DNA of 64,000 nucleotides from Rotaria socialis (taxonomy: Eukaryota; Rotifera; Eurotatoria; Philodinida; Philodinidae), in contig CAJNYU010003950.1 of NCBI GenBank assembly GCA_905331475.1, positions 33,856 through 97,855 of the forward strand, in the 5' to 3' direction. This document shows positions 1 to 10,699 of this stretch, piece after piece (positions within the stretch are counted from its first letter, which is position 1; each line of letters begins with the position of its first letter). The notes under the pieces were generated by a model, which did not search any database, was not told the DNA's origin, and was given only the letters and a program-made list of their open reading frames with translations. The translations under genes were made by a program, and so were the position numbers.

Positions 1-1
1 A

Positions 2-985
2 GCTATATTACAAGATTTAATAAAGAATCTGAAATTATTTAGAGGAGGTAAAGATGGCGTACAGAAATGGATCGAAGATATCGATCATCTTATGGAAGTT
101 GCACATGTTTCGGATACCAATCGATTAGATCTTATTTTGTATTCATTAAGAGGAAATGCCTTGCAATGGTATAAATCGTACAAATCGACATTTACATCTT
201 GGAATATCTTCGTACAAGAGATTAAGAAAGCTTTCACATCATCCTTTCGAGAAGAACTCGCATTCAAAACGTTAGAGTCTTATGTACAGGCCGAAAATCA
301 ATCTGTTCGTAACTTCTATCATAAAGTTCTTAAATTATGCAAAGAGGCCGACGCTAATATGATCAATTCCACTAAGTTGGAAAATCTTTTAAACAAAGTA
401 AAACCGGGCATCCAATTTGAAGTCCGTAAAAAAAGACCCACAACTATTGCTCAGTTTTTGGATTATGCAAAGGAAGTCGAGGAACTTTTACAGTTGTCTG
501 GCATAAATGTTAATACGAGTGCGGTTAGTATTTCGAAGCCAATTGAAGTTTCTGATTTACAAACTCCTTCTGCAAATATATCATCGGGTTATAGTCGAGT
601 TTTTCGTCCTAATCAGTTTCGAAGTTATCCACGTAATCAACAATATCCATTTTCCTCAACACAATTCACACCTAGTAACACCTATAACTCTTATCGTCGC
701 TATGCGAATCCCACATTTCAATCCAATCAACGGTTTCAGTCGAATCGATTTCAACCTTCGTATATACCTATGAATACTAGCAATAATATTCCTAGTCACG
801 CTCCAACGCGTCAGAATGTTAATTCTCGTCGTACCAACAGTAACTTTCGCCGCCGTACAGCTAACTCGATACAACCACTATTAGCATCTGCTGATATTGC
901 TCAGCCAGATGATATGTCTTTTTCTACTATCAGTAATAGCTGTAATCAATCCGGACATGAGCCTTTAGCTTGTCCGAATTTCTAA
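2..985 (+). CDS. Gag-like protein of the retrotransposon, 5' partial
   Basis: Structural capsid-type protein. The frame is open from base 2; the first in-window ATG is at 92 but the conserved sequence begins before it, so the true start is upstream. The N-terminal half carries the retrotransposon Gag pattern (ALQWYKSYKSTFTSW, then an FxxF/Y-rich helical region); the C-terminal part is Asn/Ser/Arg/Gln-rich. The last residues hold a worn zinc knuckle: a Cys and the HxxxxC half are present, but the first Cys of CX2CX4HX4C is Ser (SNSCNQSGHEPLAC). It overlaps the next frame at 970-985 in the -1 direction, as expected for programmed frameshifting, though decay is also possible. Confidence 0.85.
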   Translation, partial: AILQDLIKNLKLFRGGKDGVQKWIEDIDHLMEVAHVSDTNRLDLILYSLRGNALQWYKSYKSTFTSWNIFVQEIKKAFTSSFREELAFKTLESYVQAENQSVRNFYHKVLKLCKEADANMINSTKLENLLNKVKPGIQFEVRKKRPTTIAQFLDYAKEVEELLQLSGINVNTSAVSISKPIEVSDLQTPSANISSGYSRVFRPNQFRSYPRNQQYPFSSTQFTPSNTYNSYRRYANPTFQSNQRFQSNRFQPSYIPMNTSNNIPSHAPTRQNVNSRRTNSNFRRRTANSIQPLLASADIAQPDDMSFSTISNSCNQSGHEPLACPNF

Positions 986-1758
986 CCTTGGAGTCATCAT
1001 CAGATGGTGTTCACTCCGGCATTGGCACAGCAAAACCATCAAAATCTTCACTGATCTTTATTTCCACCTTTGTCAACAATTATAAGCTAAAAATTCTAAT
1101 AGACACCGGAGTAACAACATCATTTATTAATAGTAATATCTTACATCATCTCACCCACCCGAAACATTTTCATAGACAACCATATTCCTTCGTATTAGCT
1201 GATGGAGTTGCACCCTTTTCTGTGCTTGGATCAGTTAATGTGACAGTTCTTTTTTCTCACCTAGTAACTACTATACAGGCTCATGTAGCACGGAATTTAT
1301 GTACGGATATGATCATTGGTATGGATTACGTTAATAAGTATAATTTACAGGTCGATATTCAAAAACAGTTAGTTAGCATAGAACATAATAATACTATAGC
1401 AATATTACCTTTTGATAAACATCCTAATCACATTAAGGTTCCTGTAACAACAACTAAAATTGTATACATTACTCCTAGCTCTTCTCAAGCTACGGTTGTC
1501 TCGATTCCTATTTCCTCTACCCGTTCAACATTCACATTACACCCTTTCTTTCAAAGTCAACAAACTCTTGCCATTGATACCACAAAACTCGAGTTCAAGA
1601 ACTACTCTTCCACCGTTATGTTGTCGAATATATCTTCATTTTCTCAAACATTACGTAAAGGGACATATCTTGGATATTTACTATCTTCTTTTCTATCTAT
1701 TCGTTCGCAAGTATCTGTTTTTCTACCACATGGGTCTACCGGTGCTGCCAGCTGTTGA
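970..1758 (+). pseudogene. Retropepsin-like aspartic protease region of pol
   Basis: Processes the Gag-Pol polyprotein in intact elements. About 50 residues in, the catalytic loop appears as LIDTGVTTSFI (family DTGA or DSGA, so the Ala is Val), followed by the second conserved block IIGMDYV. A TGA at 1756-1758 ends the frame, and the same frame resumes at once toward reverse transcriptase, so this is a nonsense mutation within pol and not a natural end. The C-terminal linker is Ser/Thr-rich and not conserved. Confidence 0.8.
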
Positions 1759-2859
1759 GGCGTATCGCCAACGCATGATCCTATGGTAGCAAATACAGTT
1801 ACAGAACACGCTTCATCATTCTCCTGTGATGATACATCCCTTCATATTAGCTGTCCACGTAATGATTCCAGCATTTCCGATAGTTTATCAACACCTGATG
1901 TGAATTCTACAGTGTTAGAGCATATTAATTCTTTACTTAATCATATTAAGGATTCTCAACAGAAACATGCTCTCTACTCTTTATTAGTTCCGTTTCACAA
2001 AGTTTTTGACACTACGAAACATAATATTGCCCGGACACCAATTTCCCATCTCATTAATACCGTTTCCCATTACCCATTCGCTTGTCGACCATATCCACAA
2101 GCAAACAAAGAGGAGACCATGTATACGCTAATCCAGGAGTTCCTACACGCCGGTCTCATTTCTGAGTCAAATTCCCCGTATGCGGCTCCGGCATTAATGG
2201 TTAAGAAGAAGGACGGATCACTTCGTCTCGTAGTTGATTACAAAAAGCTAAACGCTGTAACTATTAAGGATTCATCACCTCTTCCTAACATGGAAGATAC
2301 CCGCCAAAAGATAGGCAGAGGACGTAGTTACTTTTCAAAACTCGATCTTAAATCTGGGTTTTATCAAATCCCCATTACTGATCAAGACAAAAAGAAAACT
2401 GCTTTTATTACCCCCTTTGGATTATACCAATTCAATGTCCTTCTAATGGGCCTCCGCAATTCTCCCCCAACATTCCAACGTGTAATGATCCACACATAAA
2501 AATCGTGTCGCACCTTTTCCCTGATTTACATCGATGATATTATAGTCTATTTTAAGTCTTTTTCTGATCACTTGAACCATGTTAAAACTGTACTTAGTGC
2601 ATTACAGGCAAGCAATCTCATATTAAACCCACCGAAATGTGCACTAGCAATCCAACAAATTGATTATCTTGGCCATACGATTCACATCAGCGGTATAAAA
2701 CCCATGCAAGATAAGATTACTGCGATCCTTCAAATTCCTGAACCAAGTACCTTGTCTCAGGCTAATATTTTCATAGGAGCGCTAGGGTGGTACAGAACAT
2801 TTTTACCTGATTTTGCGCGCGTTGCTGCGCCAATCCACTCAGTGACGAATCTCACTAGG

Positions 2860-3212
2860 TGTAGCTATCTATGCTAGAAATACAATCCTTCGAATGGAAT
2901 AAACCTCAAGGCCACCGTCTTATTAGTTCCTCAGCTATACTCTTTTCTATTCCTTTCTCTATTTTACACTACATAGGAGTACTATCGATTTTCTGTCCTT
3001 GGCTCTGGATTAGTACCATTAAGTACCCCTTATCTTAGGCACTCTCTTATTTCATGTTATTGTGTTTATGGTATTTCTCAAGGTCATTATATGCTAAGAA
3101 ATAGTATATAAGGATCACGAGAAATACAGACTGGGAGCGATTTTTGATATTGAAATAAAATATACACTCAACACCAAAGACAACAACCTCCTTAACATCA
3201 GAAATCGTTACA
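2860..3212 (+). mobile_element. Solo LTR nested in the RT gene
   Basis: The 353-bp insert starts TGTAGC, ends GTTACA, and is flanked by the perfect 5-bp direct repeat CTAGG (2855-2859 and 3213-3217). A TATA-like AGTATATAAGG near 3102-3112 and an AATAAA-type signal further on fit the U3-R-U5 layout of an LTR. Removing it and one target copy leaves the RT frame intact, proving insertion into a previously continuous gene. No coding capacity. It is a solo LTR from LTR-LTR recombination, possibly of a different family from the host element. Orientation is inferred from the TATA-like and poly(A) signals. Confidence 0.9.
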
Positions 3213-3367
3213 CTAGGAACCACCGATATAAATTCAAATGGTTTCAGGAACAGTCCGATGCTTTTAAGCAGCTAAAACACATGTTAATTACAGCACCATT
3301 GTTTTTGCACTATCCTATTGATGGCTTACCATTGATCCTTACAACTCATGCTAGTAACATTGCCATA

Positions 3368-3604
3368 CACTGGAAAAAATATCCGCAGAATAATAAACGG
3401 AAAAAACGTTTTTTACAGGGTATTTAACAAAAAAAAGGGTTTATAAAAGTGTAACGTATCATAAACCCTTTTTTTTCCGTATATGACGAAAATAATAAAC
3501 GGTTTTTAGGTTTATGACTTAGAAAAAGAGTTTATCAGATTTTTCAAAAACGGAAAAAAGGGTATGTGAGACGTTGCACTTTCATAAACCCTTTTTTTAC
3601 AGTG
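3368..3604. mobile_element. MITE with TA target duplication nested in RNase H region
   Basis: The 237-bp AT-rich insert begins CACTGGAAAAAA and ends TTTTTTTACAGTG, giving imperfect terminal inverted repeats, and is bordered by TA (3366-3367 and 3605-3606). Internal ATAAACCCTTTTTTT blocks recur in both orientations, so much of it is palindromic. The host reading frame is restored by removing the insert and one TA. TA duplication and short TIRs suggest mobilisation by a Tc1/mariner-type transposase (inference). No ORF. Confidence 0.85.
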
Positions 3605-4080
3605 TAGGAGGAGTATTACAACAAGAAGTCGATGGCACGTTGCGTAATCTTTACTATCATTCACAGATTATCACTCCAGCCGAAAGAAAATACAGTACTA
3701 TAGAAAAAGAGGCCTTAGCCATATACAAGTGCTTCGAACGTATGCGCTCTCTCATATTAGGTCGTTCAATAATAATCATGACAGATCATTGTCCACTCTG
3801 CTGCATAATGCAAAAGACTGTCAAAAACAATCGAGTTAATCGTATTGCGCTCCTCCTTCACGAATATAATATTGAGAAAGTCATTCATATCCGAGGCTAC
3901 TACAATTGTTTACCAGATTATCTCTCCCGCTATCCGTTGGAGCCGGAAGACGAATTATTTAATATCGAATACGGATTAGCTAGTAAATGATCTTTTTCCA
4001 TACCCCCTTTAACCTCACAAGATAAGGCCTCTGATATTCCCCTTACAGCTGATACAGCAAAATCGTATATTGTAGCTACT

Positions 4081-5160
4081 ATGACTTTGCGTCCACATAA
4101 AAAGCAGTCAAAGTTGTTCGATGATTCTACCGGAGCTTTACATTCTTACGATGATTCTCTGACATCTGATTTGACCTCTAAATCTAACGTTTCTGCTAGT
4201 TCGAAAATTCCCGTACGCTTTTCAACGAATTATTTTGATATAACACACTTGAAAACTGAACAGGATAAAGATCCTTGTATTCAAAGAATACTTTCGAATC
4301 TTCATTGCAGATCGTATCGTCTTTCTTTTCTTCAAGAGGATAATATTCTCTATAAGTTAGTTTCTATTGATCGCTATTCCGAACGTAAACGTAAGGTCAT
4401 TTATCTACCTTCTTCTATGATAACTTCTTTGCTACGTGCATCCCATGACGATCCCATGAACGGTGGTCATTTTTCTCTCGCTCGTACTTACCACAAACTT
4501 AAGAATCATTTCTGGTGGCCGAAAATGTAGAATACCATTTATAAGTAAGTACATACAATCTTGTCGGCTATGTAAACAGTATAACATTAGCCGTTATAAA
4601 AAGTATGGTCACCTGCACCCAATTTCACTACCTGCTGGCACTTTTGAGCTAATAGGTATCGATTTCTGTGGACCATTAGCACGTACACCCCGAGAAAATC
4701 AATACGTCATGATTCTCACCGACTATTTCACCAGACATGTCACCGCAGTTGCACCACCTAACTGCACAGCAGAGACCACGGCACAATCCCTATTCAATGA
4801 TTTCTTTTGTAAATATGGTGTTCCTTCAGTCATCTTGAGCGATCGCGGTACTCATTTTCATATTAGATTGATGGAGAACATACAAAAGCTTATCGGCTAT
4901 AGTCATATTTACAGTACTGCAAATCATCCCCAAACCAATGGCGTTGTCGAGCGCTTCAGCGCAACCTTTATTCCTCAGATCGCTAAGTTACAAAACGCAC
5001 AGGCTAACAATTGCGACGAGTACTTACAGGCTATTGTCTTTGCTTATAATAGTGGCATTCATAAAGTTACTCAGTTTTCCCCGTATCAGCTTTTTTTCGG
5101 TAGATCCCCTCGTTTACCAATTCATGCACCCTCAGCTCATTATACGTTTACTAAGCCTCA
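4081..5160 (+). pseudogene. Integrase region of pol, frameshifted and 3' truncated
   Basis: The zinc-binding HHCC domain (HDDPMNGGHFSLARTYHKLK, then CRLCKQ) spans the change of frame near 4528, after FWWPKM, so one indel separates the two halves. The DDE core keeps its catalytic acids: Asp in GIDFCGPL, Asp in LSDRGTHF, Glu in NGVVERFSA, with the expected spacing. The GKPx-like C-terminal region is missing: after LFFGRSPRLP the sequence runs into a GGGTGTGGGTGTGG tract at 5161. Upstream, the same frame continues from RNase H after a TGA. Confidence 0.88.
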
Positions 5161-5696
5161 GGGTGTGGGTGTGGTTGTGACAAAGAGACTGAAACCCACA
5201 CCATTAATATTGTAGTACAAAATATGGATGTGTGCGATAAATACTGTTCAAGATCATGTGTAAAATTCAAAAATAAATCATAAATATCTGTATTATTTAA
5301 CGATTGAATCATATCTTTATCTAACATAGATTGAATTAAATCTCGTAAATCATTTGGACGTCTTACAGATGAATAAACAATTGGTAAAGAATCTCGTTTT
5401 AATATTAAACTATGTAAATCGTCGTTTATTGAAGATTCAGAAGATACCAGTGTTGATGTTAACAAGTCATTGTATTCTTGTAATGTATTTGCTAATGGAC
5501 CAACAAGAGCTGATTGATAACATAAATCAATATGATTTTTTTGTACATAATGTTCGAAAATACTGGCTTGTTCTATTTGATGTAATAAAAGAAATTTTTG
5601 TTGATCTTGAATTTTTCTTTGAATATGAATAATAATTTGTGTACCAAGATTTATTGTTTTTACATTCCATATACCCATTAATGGATGTTCAATCAT
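5151..5696 (-). CDS. Hypothetical protein, possibly a gene fragment
   Basis: Not recognised. A 181-codon minus-strand frame with normal-looking composition, rich in Leu, Ile, Gln and Asp and predicted mostly helical. The last 10 or so codons lie in the telomere-like tract at 5161-5203, so the C-terminus may be artificial. The frame stays open 5' of the ATG toward the transposon boundary at 5708, so the real N-terminus may have been cut off by that insertion. It could be the broken end of an older gene. No intron is evident inside it. Confidence 0.4.
   Translation of the reverse strand: MIEHPLMGIWNVKTINLGTQIIIHIQRKIQDQQKFLLLHQIEQASIFEHYVQKNHIDLCYQSALVGPLANTLQEYNDLLTSTLVSSESSINDDLHSLILKRDSLPIVYSSVRRPNDLRDLIQSMLDKDMIQSLNNTDIYDLFLNFTHDLEQYLSHTSIFCTTILMVWVSVSLSQPHPHPEA
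5161..5204. repeat. Telomere-like fold-back, copy 1
   Basis: GGGTGTGGGTGTGG, a spacer of about 20 nt, then the complement ACCCACACC. It matches the bdelloid telomeric unit TGTGGG (recalled from the literature). It lies at the point where integrase homology ends. Confidence 0.75.
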
Positions 5697-5707
5697 TTGT
5701 TCGAATT

Positions 5708-6660
5708 AGAGACCGTCACAGGGCAGGGCGAAAAAATAGAAAGTTGCCCTGCGCCCTGATAATTTTTCCTATAAACTGATATACAGCAGATTTTTCAGTC
5801 GATTATGCTGACATGGTGATGGATTATAATGTATGTCATTGTGCGCCAGTCACTGTGAAAATTGTGACTATGTCTAGTTCGGACAATACCAGTTTACTCA
5901 TTTATTATCATATAATTCAATTATAAAAATAAAATACTGTTTCAAAGAGAAATGCAAAACATGGTAGAATCATTTAATATTGTATAAGAGAACGAGCTAA
6001 TTTAAGAATTGTGTGTATGATGAAGTATTTTCTAAATGATTTCAGACATGAGCTTAGTGTTCCAGAGGAAATTTCACTTAAAGATTCAACATGTTCTAAT
6101 GGTAAATTTCTTCGCATGTTTTAGTTTTGTATGCTTAGTTCTCTATGTTTTAAATTATTTTCACTTGATATGAACTCGCCCGGTTCTACAAAATTAGAAA
6201 ATCTCTTGTTTCATGATAAATCTTACCACTCCATAATACACAATGAATCTCTTGCTACTGGTACATTTTGAAGAGTCTTTATTTATCCAGCACGATGAGT
6301 TGAGGAGAATAAATGTGAAAGATTTACTCGATTTCTCACTTATTCAAATTATATACATATTCAATTCACCAGATCACGATAAGCGCATTATTTTTGCAGT
6401 GAACTGATTTTTGTGATAATCTTAATTGCTGTTTGCTACTCATATTTTATCATGTTTTAAGCGCATATCTATATTTTCTCGACTATAGATAAATAAAATA
6501 TGAGTACTTTACTTTTCAGCGGTTACAACATTTTCATTTAGTCTTTACCTTTTTCAATATTTCAGTTCAATTTATGATCATGCCCTGACCTGCCCTGTTT
6601 CATGGCAGGATATAGCAGAGAACCGGGCAGGGCAAAAAAGGTTGCCCTGTGACGGTCTCT
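5708..6660. mobile_element. Non-autonomous DNA transposon, about 950 bp
   Basis: Left end AGAGACCGTCACAGGGCA and right end TGCCCTGTGACGGTCTCT are perfect inverted complements of 18 bp. Just inside each end is a second GGGCAGGGC / GTTGCCCTG pair that can fold locally. The interior is AT-rich with no convincing ORF. Flanks (CGAATT and GCTATG) give no clear target duplication, so the superfamily is unassigned; the GC-rich tips resemble hAT ends only loosely. Confidence 0.75.
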
Positions 6661-7126
6661 GCTATGTACCGTTTTGTTGCACCCTTTTTGTGCGAGTATT
6701 TGGTTGTATTTTTATTCCAACTTGCGCTCACCCGTTTCAGGTTTCAAGATAAATATGCCATTTCTTCTTCACTGCCGAGCACTGTAGCGAACGTGTAGTA
6801 GAGTGGTTTTTTTTTACCTTGAAACCTCTGTGAAAAAGAAATTATGTATGCAAGAGCAACATTTTTGTTGCTTCTTTATTTGCATTGGTGTTAGTTATCC
6901 ACTACTGTTGTTCGTAACGCAAATATGTCATCAAGAGCCGAAAGATTGTTTCGTTTTATTTTGATTACGCGGAGCGCATATATGCACGAAAATGTTGCTG
7001 AAATCGTTGTAGACGTGAGCGTGTGGGTGTGGAGAACAAAAGAGTCAACATTGACACTCACCCCACATCCGCCCCCACGCCCAACCCGACCCCACACCCA
7101 AATATTGACTAATCCATTTCTTTCAG
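6661..7126. other. Intergenic stretch with a telomere-like G/C-arm block
   Basis: No gene recognised. CAGGTTTCAAG near 6738 and CTTGAAACCT near 6817 form a small inverted repeat. At 7019-7100 a GTGTGGGTGTGG arm is followed by a long C-rich arm (CCCACATCC, CCCACGCCC, CCCACACCC), a degenerate member of the fold-back family. Confidence 0.5.
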
Positions 7127-7697
7127 GGGTTTACCCTACTTTGGTCGAAAGTTAAAAATATCGAAAGCAGATATATCAAAGGGTAAAACTGTCGAAAGTG
7201 AATGTATCGAACGAGAAAAATGTCGACAGGAAAAATTTTCAATAGTAAAATTTTTTAAGTATAAAAACAACGAAAATGGTAGCCACACCCACATTCTACT
7301 GGTGCATATAAAAACCACGTACAGCTTCCATACAAAGTTGTATCAATACTCTTGATGCTAGATATAATGATGGTATCATCAACTCATCAGATCTACTTCC
7401 TGGTTTATTATTAGTTGCTGAAGCAAAAAAGAACCGCCTGGAAACCCAATTTACGGCAGAAGATTAGTTATTCATCAAGCATGATTCCGCTTTTTTAACA
7501 AATTTGTGCTTCACGTTTTTTCGATAAATAAAAGTTTTGAAATGAAAAAAACAAAACAAACCTTTCTTAATGCACAGAACTAAAATAAGAAATTTTTTGA
7601 TATTTATCAGTCGAGATTTTTACTCTTCGACATCGCTTCTTTTCGACATTTTTACCTTTCAATATTTTTATTTTCGATCAAAGTAGGGTTCACCCTT
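7127..7697. mobile_element. Long-TIR non-autonomous element, about 570 bp
   Basis: About 40 bp at the left (GGGTTTACCCTACTTTGGTC onward) is repeated, inverted and imperfect, at the right end (TTCGATCAAAGTAGGGTTCA). Both arms carry repeated TCGAAAG / CTTTCGA-like words spaced through the subterminal region. No ORF and no clear target duplication. Best read as a MITE of unknown superfamily. Confidence 0.7.
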
Positions 7698-7887
7698 TTT
7701 ATAGGTCTTCCGAGTGGACCTTAAACATTTGGTCAGGTTCTGCTCTGGAGTCCGTGGTAACACGACCGGTCCTGATGGATTCACTGACATAATATCATAT
7801 GGGGGATATGGAGGACGTGTGTCCGTTGCCATGCGTGAATGGAAAGAGAAAAAAACGTGAGGGGTAGCAATTTATTGCAATGAAGTT

Positions 7888-8802
7888 TTATTCAATCGAA
7901 AAACGTTCAACATGATGATTACTCGTATCGGCGACATAAATATTGCCACGATGATCGAAGGACAAACCAATGAGATACCCAAATTGATTTGCTTCTTCTC
8001 CTGTACCATTTTCACCCATAATAACAGTACCCTGTTTCGCTCCTTTAAGCCAACGCATCACTCGATGATTCGTAGAGTCTGCTACATAGAGAGTACCCAA
8101 GGTATTGACGAAGAGTCCATTAGGACAAAACAATTGTGTCAGAGCATTCCCATGGCCTTGACCTCCAGCGACGACAATTCCTTCTGTTGCACCTTTATTC
8201 CATTTCATCACACGATTATTAGATTTGTCTGACACGTAGACAGCCTGGTCTCGATCGACAAAGAGATATGTCGGGGAGTTGAGTTGATTGAGACCAGCGC
8301 CCTCACCATTACCACCAGCTACGACAGTGCCATTCTTCTCGCCCAATTGATATCGTCTTACTTCATTTTTTCTGTAGTCAGAGACGTAGAGATATCTCTG
8401 ATCATCCATGGCCAATCCCCAACAATCGACATTGCCGATGAGGATTTCTCCTTGTTTGGTGCCACTACGACGAGACCATCGTACGATTCGTCGATTCCTA
8501 TAATCGCAGATAATGAGACTATCGGTCTCTTTGTCGATTAGCACATCAGTTGGATCATTCAATTGATTCAATCGACTTCCTCTGTAATTGCCACCAGCTA
8601 CGACTTGTCCATTCGTATCACCCATCTTCCATTGGACGATACGGTCATTCCCCCAGTCAGCGATGACTATTGTTTGATCGCCATCAACGAAGAGACCATA
8701 AGGGGCCCAGAGTTGATTGGGAGCATTGCCGCTGCATTTACTACCTGCAACAGTCTCAACATTCTGTTTGAATCGTGCATTGACAGGAATCTTAGGAATG
8801 AC
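7888..8802 (-). CDS. NHL-repeat protein, C-terminal exon
   Basis: At least five NHL beta-propeller blades of about 45 residues: N-P(T/N)-G/D-L-FVD, then VYVAD/VSD, then NNRVMKW, with GTVVAGGxGxG linkers (for example LYVADSTNHRVMRW and IYVADTSNHHVERF). Blades extend 5' of the first ATG of this frame (8625) to a splice acceptor, TTCTAG, whose exon starts about 8802, so this is the terminal exon and the N-terminal exon(s) were not found in the 1.7 kb upstream. NHL propellers are binding platforms for protein, RNA or glycans; this family is expanded in bdelloids (recalled). No catalytic residues to report. Confidence 0.85.
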   Translation of the reverse strand, partial: VIPKIPVNARFKQNVETVAGSKCSGNAPNQLWAPYGLFVDGDQTIVIADWGNDRIVQWKMGDTNGQVVAGGNYRGSRLNQLNDPTDVLIDKETDSLIICDYRNRRIVRWSRRSGTKQGEILIGNVDCWGLAMDDQRYLYVSDYRKNEVRRYQLGEKNGTVVAGGNGEGAGLNQLNSPTYLFVDRDQAVYVSDKSNNRVMKWNKGATEGIVVAGGQGHGNALTQLFCPNGLFVNTLGTLYVADSTNHRVMRWLKGAKQGTVIMGENGTGEEANQFGYLIGLSFDHRGNIYVADTSNHHVERFSIE

Positions 8803-10500
8803 TAGAATTTAATGAAAAAGCAAAGATATTTCTAGAAAATCTTACAGAAGAATTTCGTGGAAAGCTCTTCAAATAATAGTAGCTTTTTTTTGTTTGATTA
8901 ATTAATTATTTCTCAAAGTAGACGTTTCTTGTAGAATAGAGAGATTTGACGTAATTGAGCAAAATTCTACGGATAAGAAGCTCATTTTAAATTAACGATT
9001 AATGCAAATTTTTTTCAAGTTTGTAATGTATTTCTTAAAGCTCTCAATATGATGATAACGAAAATTGAATTTATTTGATAAATACAAAGTTGTGTAGAGC
9101 TCAATTTAAAATATAATAGATCTCAAGAATCTGACCAATCATGCAAAAAGAAAAAAACTTCCAGAATTGTTTTTACGATTTACCCTTTTGTCTGAATTGA
9201 GGTATATGCAAAAATATACAATATCCTACAACTATTAGTTAATACTATAAGAAGATTTTTAAAATGGTGCGCTTCAGAGATTTTTTGATATATAATGTAT
9301 ATTAATTTCATAAGCTTTTGTATGAACCACTTATAATAGAATAAAAAGCTTGTGTAGTTGCACTTTTTGTGTTAATTCAGAAAGGAATTTCTCTTTTAGA
9401 GCTACGAACAGAAAAAATAAACATTAAAAGTATGCGTTTCTTGTCTCACATCCTTCTAAATTTAAAGGATCTAGATAATTTTCAATAACTCTATTCGTCG
9501 TTCTAGGTGTGCACAGTATGCATAAATACCACCGACCTTAACCCACATCCTCAATCATCATATTTAAATGATTCTGTTTTAAGTAATGATCATAACTATC
9601 ACGTGATCACCTTTCACTAACCTGTTTGTACTTTGTTATCATTTTGTATGGTTCTAGTTTTATACACATCCGTGCGATCTTGCTACGTGCTTTTTTACAA
9701 CTTAATGAATCTAGACAATTTTGTTTCTCTGATTTGGAACCTTTAAATAAAAATGAAAGATAATTAGAATGGAGAATAGTTATTAAATTTTAATCAATTC
9801 CTTACTAATGCATCCCATATCTGTGCTAGATCTTAGTATAGATTAATTCACAGGTCTCAGTGAATGATTCAGGTTGTGGATTACGTTGTTTTTCCTCTTG
9901 TGATCGGTGTCTTTTTGTGATAAAAGTTCTAAATTTTTTAAGTATACTAAGATTTGCCTAAAATAAAAGTCTGATTCTTTATCAATTCTACAATAATAAT
10001 ATATCAATGAGGATGAGTTTCGTCGGATAAACTAATATTTTTATCTTCCTTCTTATAATGTGATATTTTGATAGAGACAGTTCTTTAGCTGTAAATACTA
10101 ACGATCAAGTTTTGACTCTCAATGTTAAATGACGCGATCAGTTTTTTTTCAAACAGACTGAGATTACTGGACACTTCATTAACGCTCTTCCTTTAGATAA
10201 CATTCATTCGATCGGAAGCTATATAGTTACTCTTCAGAGATAATATACTCCCTTTCTCGCACTTTGGAACTATTTTTCTACAAGTAAACCGATGAGCTGA
10301 CGAATTAGCGATCAGAAGCCTTCTTCTTGTTACCCTTACTCACCAAACAGCTTTTTGAGATTTTAGAAGTCTCATTTTGCTACATAAACTCATGCAATAG
10401 ATTTATGGAGCGTGAAATAATTAATATATTCGGAGTATCTCGATGCCAAATAATTATATTACATGAAGAATAGTGTCTTTTATTCTTCAAATCTTTCTAA
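8803..10500. other. AT-rich region without a recognisable gene
   Basis: No ORF, TIR or tandem array stands out. It should hold upstream exon(s) or the promoter of the NHL-repeat gene, but no NHL-like or signal-peptide codons were identified. Confidence 0.4.
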
Positions 10501-10699
10501 TAATTTACTAACTTCGATCGAATAATTCAAATTCAAATGTCGTGAATGATTGCGATGAAAGTTGTTTTTCTTCAAATGATTCATTCGTTTGCAAGTATGG
10601 CAGCTGTGTTTGCCTCATCTGTGCCTGCTTTACCTCCGTTTTTTTTAAATTTCTTCTTTCGAATTTGCTGCAAATACCTACTTTATTGAGAAGAACTGT

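Larger units (their letters stand above)
1783..3990 (+). pseudogene. Reverse transcriptase/RNase H region of pol, broken
   Basis: RT fingers and palm motifs are clear: the LVVDYKKLNAVT block, FSKLDLKSGFYQI, the TPFGLYQFNVLLMGLRNSP block, and the catalytic YIDDIIV after an in-frame TAA at 2497-2499. The thumb (LGHTI, GWYRTFLPDFA) runs to 2859, where a solo LTR interrupts it. The same frame resumes at 3218 and is cut again at 3368 by a MITE, resuming at 3607 with GGVLQQ. RNase H motifs follow (SQIITPAERKYSTIEKEALA, TDHCPL, PDYLSRYP). The frame ends at TGA 3988-3990. Apart from the stop and insertions the frame is continuous, so the insertions look recent compared with point decay. Confidence 0.9.
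1..5160 (+). mobile_element. Ty3-like LTR retrotransposon, decayed, 5' end outside window
   Basis: Gag, aspartic protease, reverse transcriptase, RNase H and integrase follow in Ty3 order on the plus strand. Gag is open from the first base, so the 5' LTR and leader lie upstream. The polyprotein is inactivated by in-frame stops (1756-1758, 2497-2499, 3988-3990), a frameshift near 4528, and two nested insertions (2860-3212 and 3368-3604). Homology stops near 5160, at a telomere-like G-rich tract, with no 3' LTR, so the copy is truncated. Order and motifs are seen; assignment to Ty3/mdg4-type elements is from family knowledge. Confidence 0.93.

Noticed and set aside
1-5160. Functional retrotransposon
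   Set aside because: Multiple stops, a frameshift, two insertions and a missing 3' end.
4938-5180. Plus-strand ORF of 80 codons in the integrase
   Set aside because: Alternative frame over the DDE core; no homology.
7912-8805. Three plus-strand ORFs opposite the NHL gene
   Set aside because: Shadow frames; NHL blades are on the minus strand.
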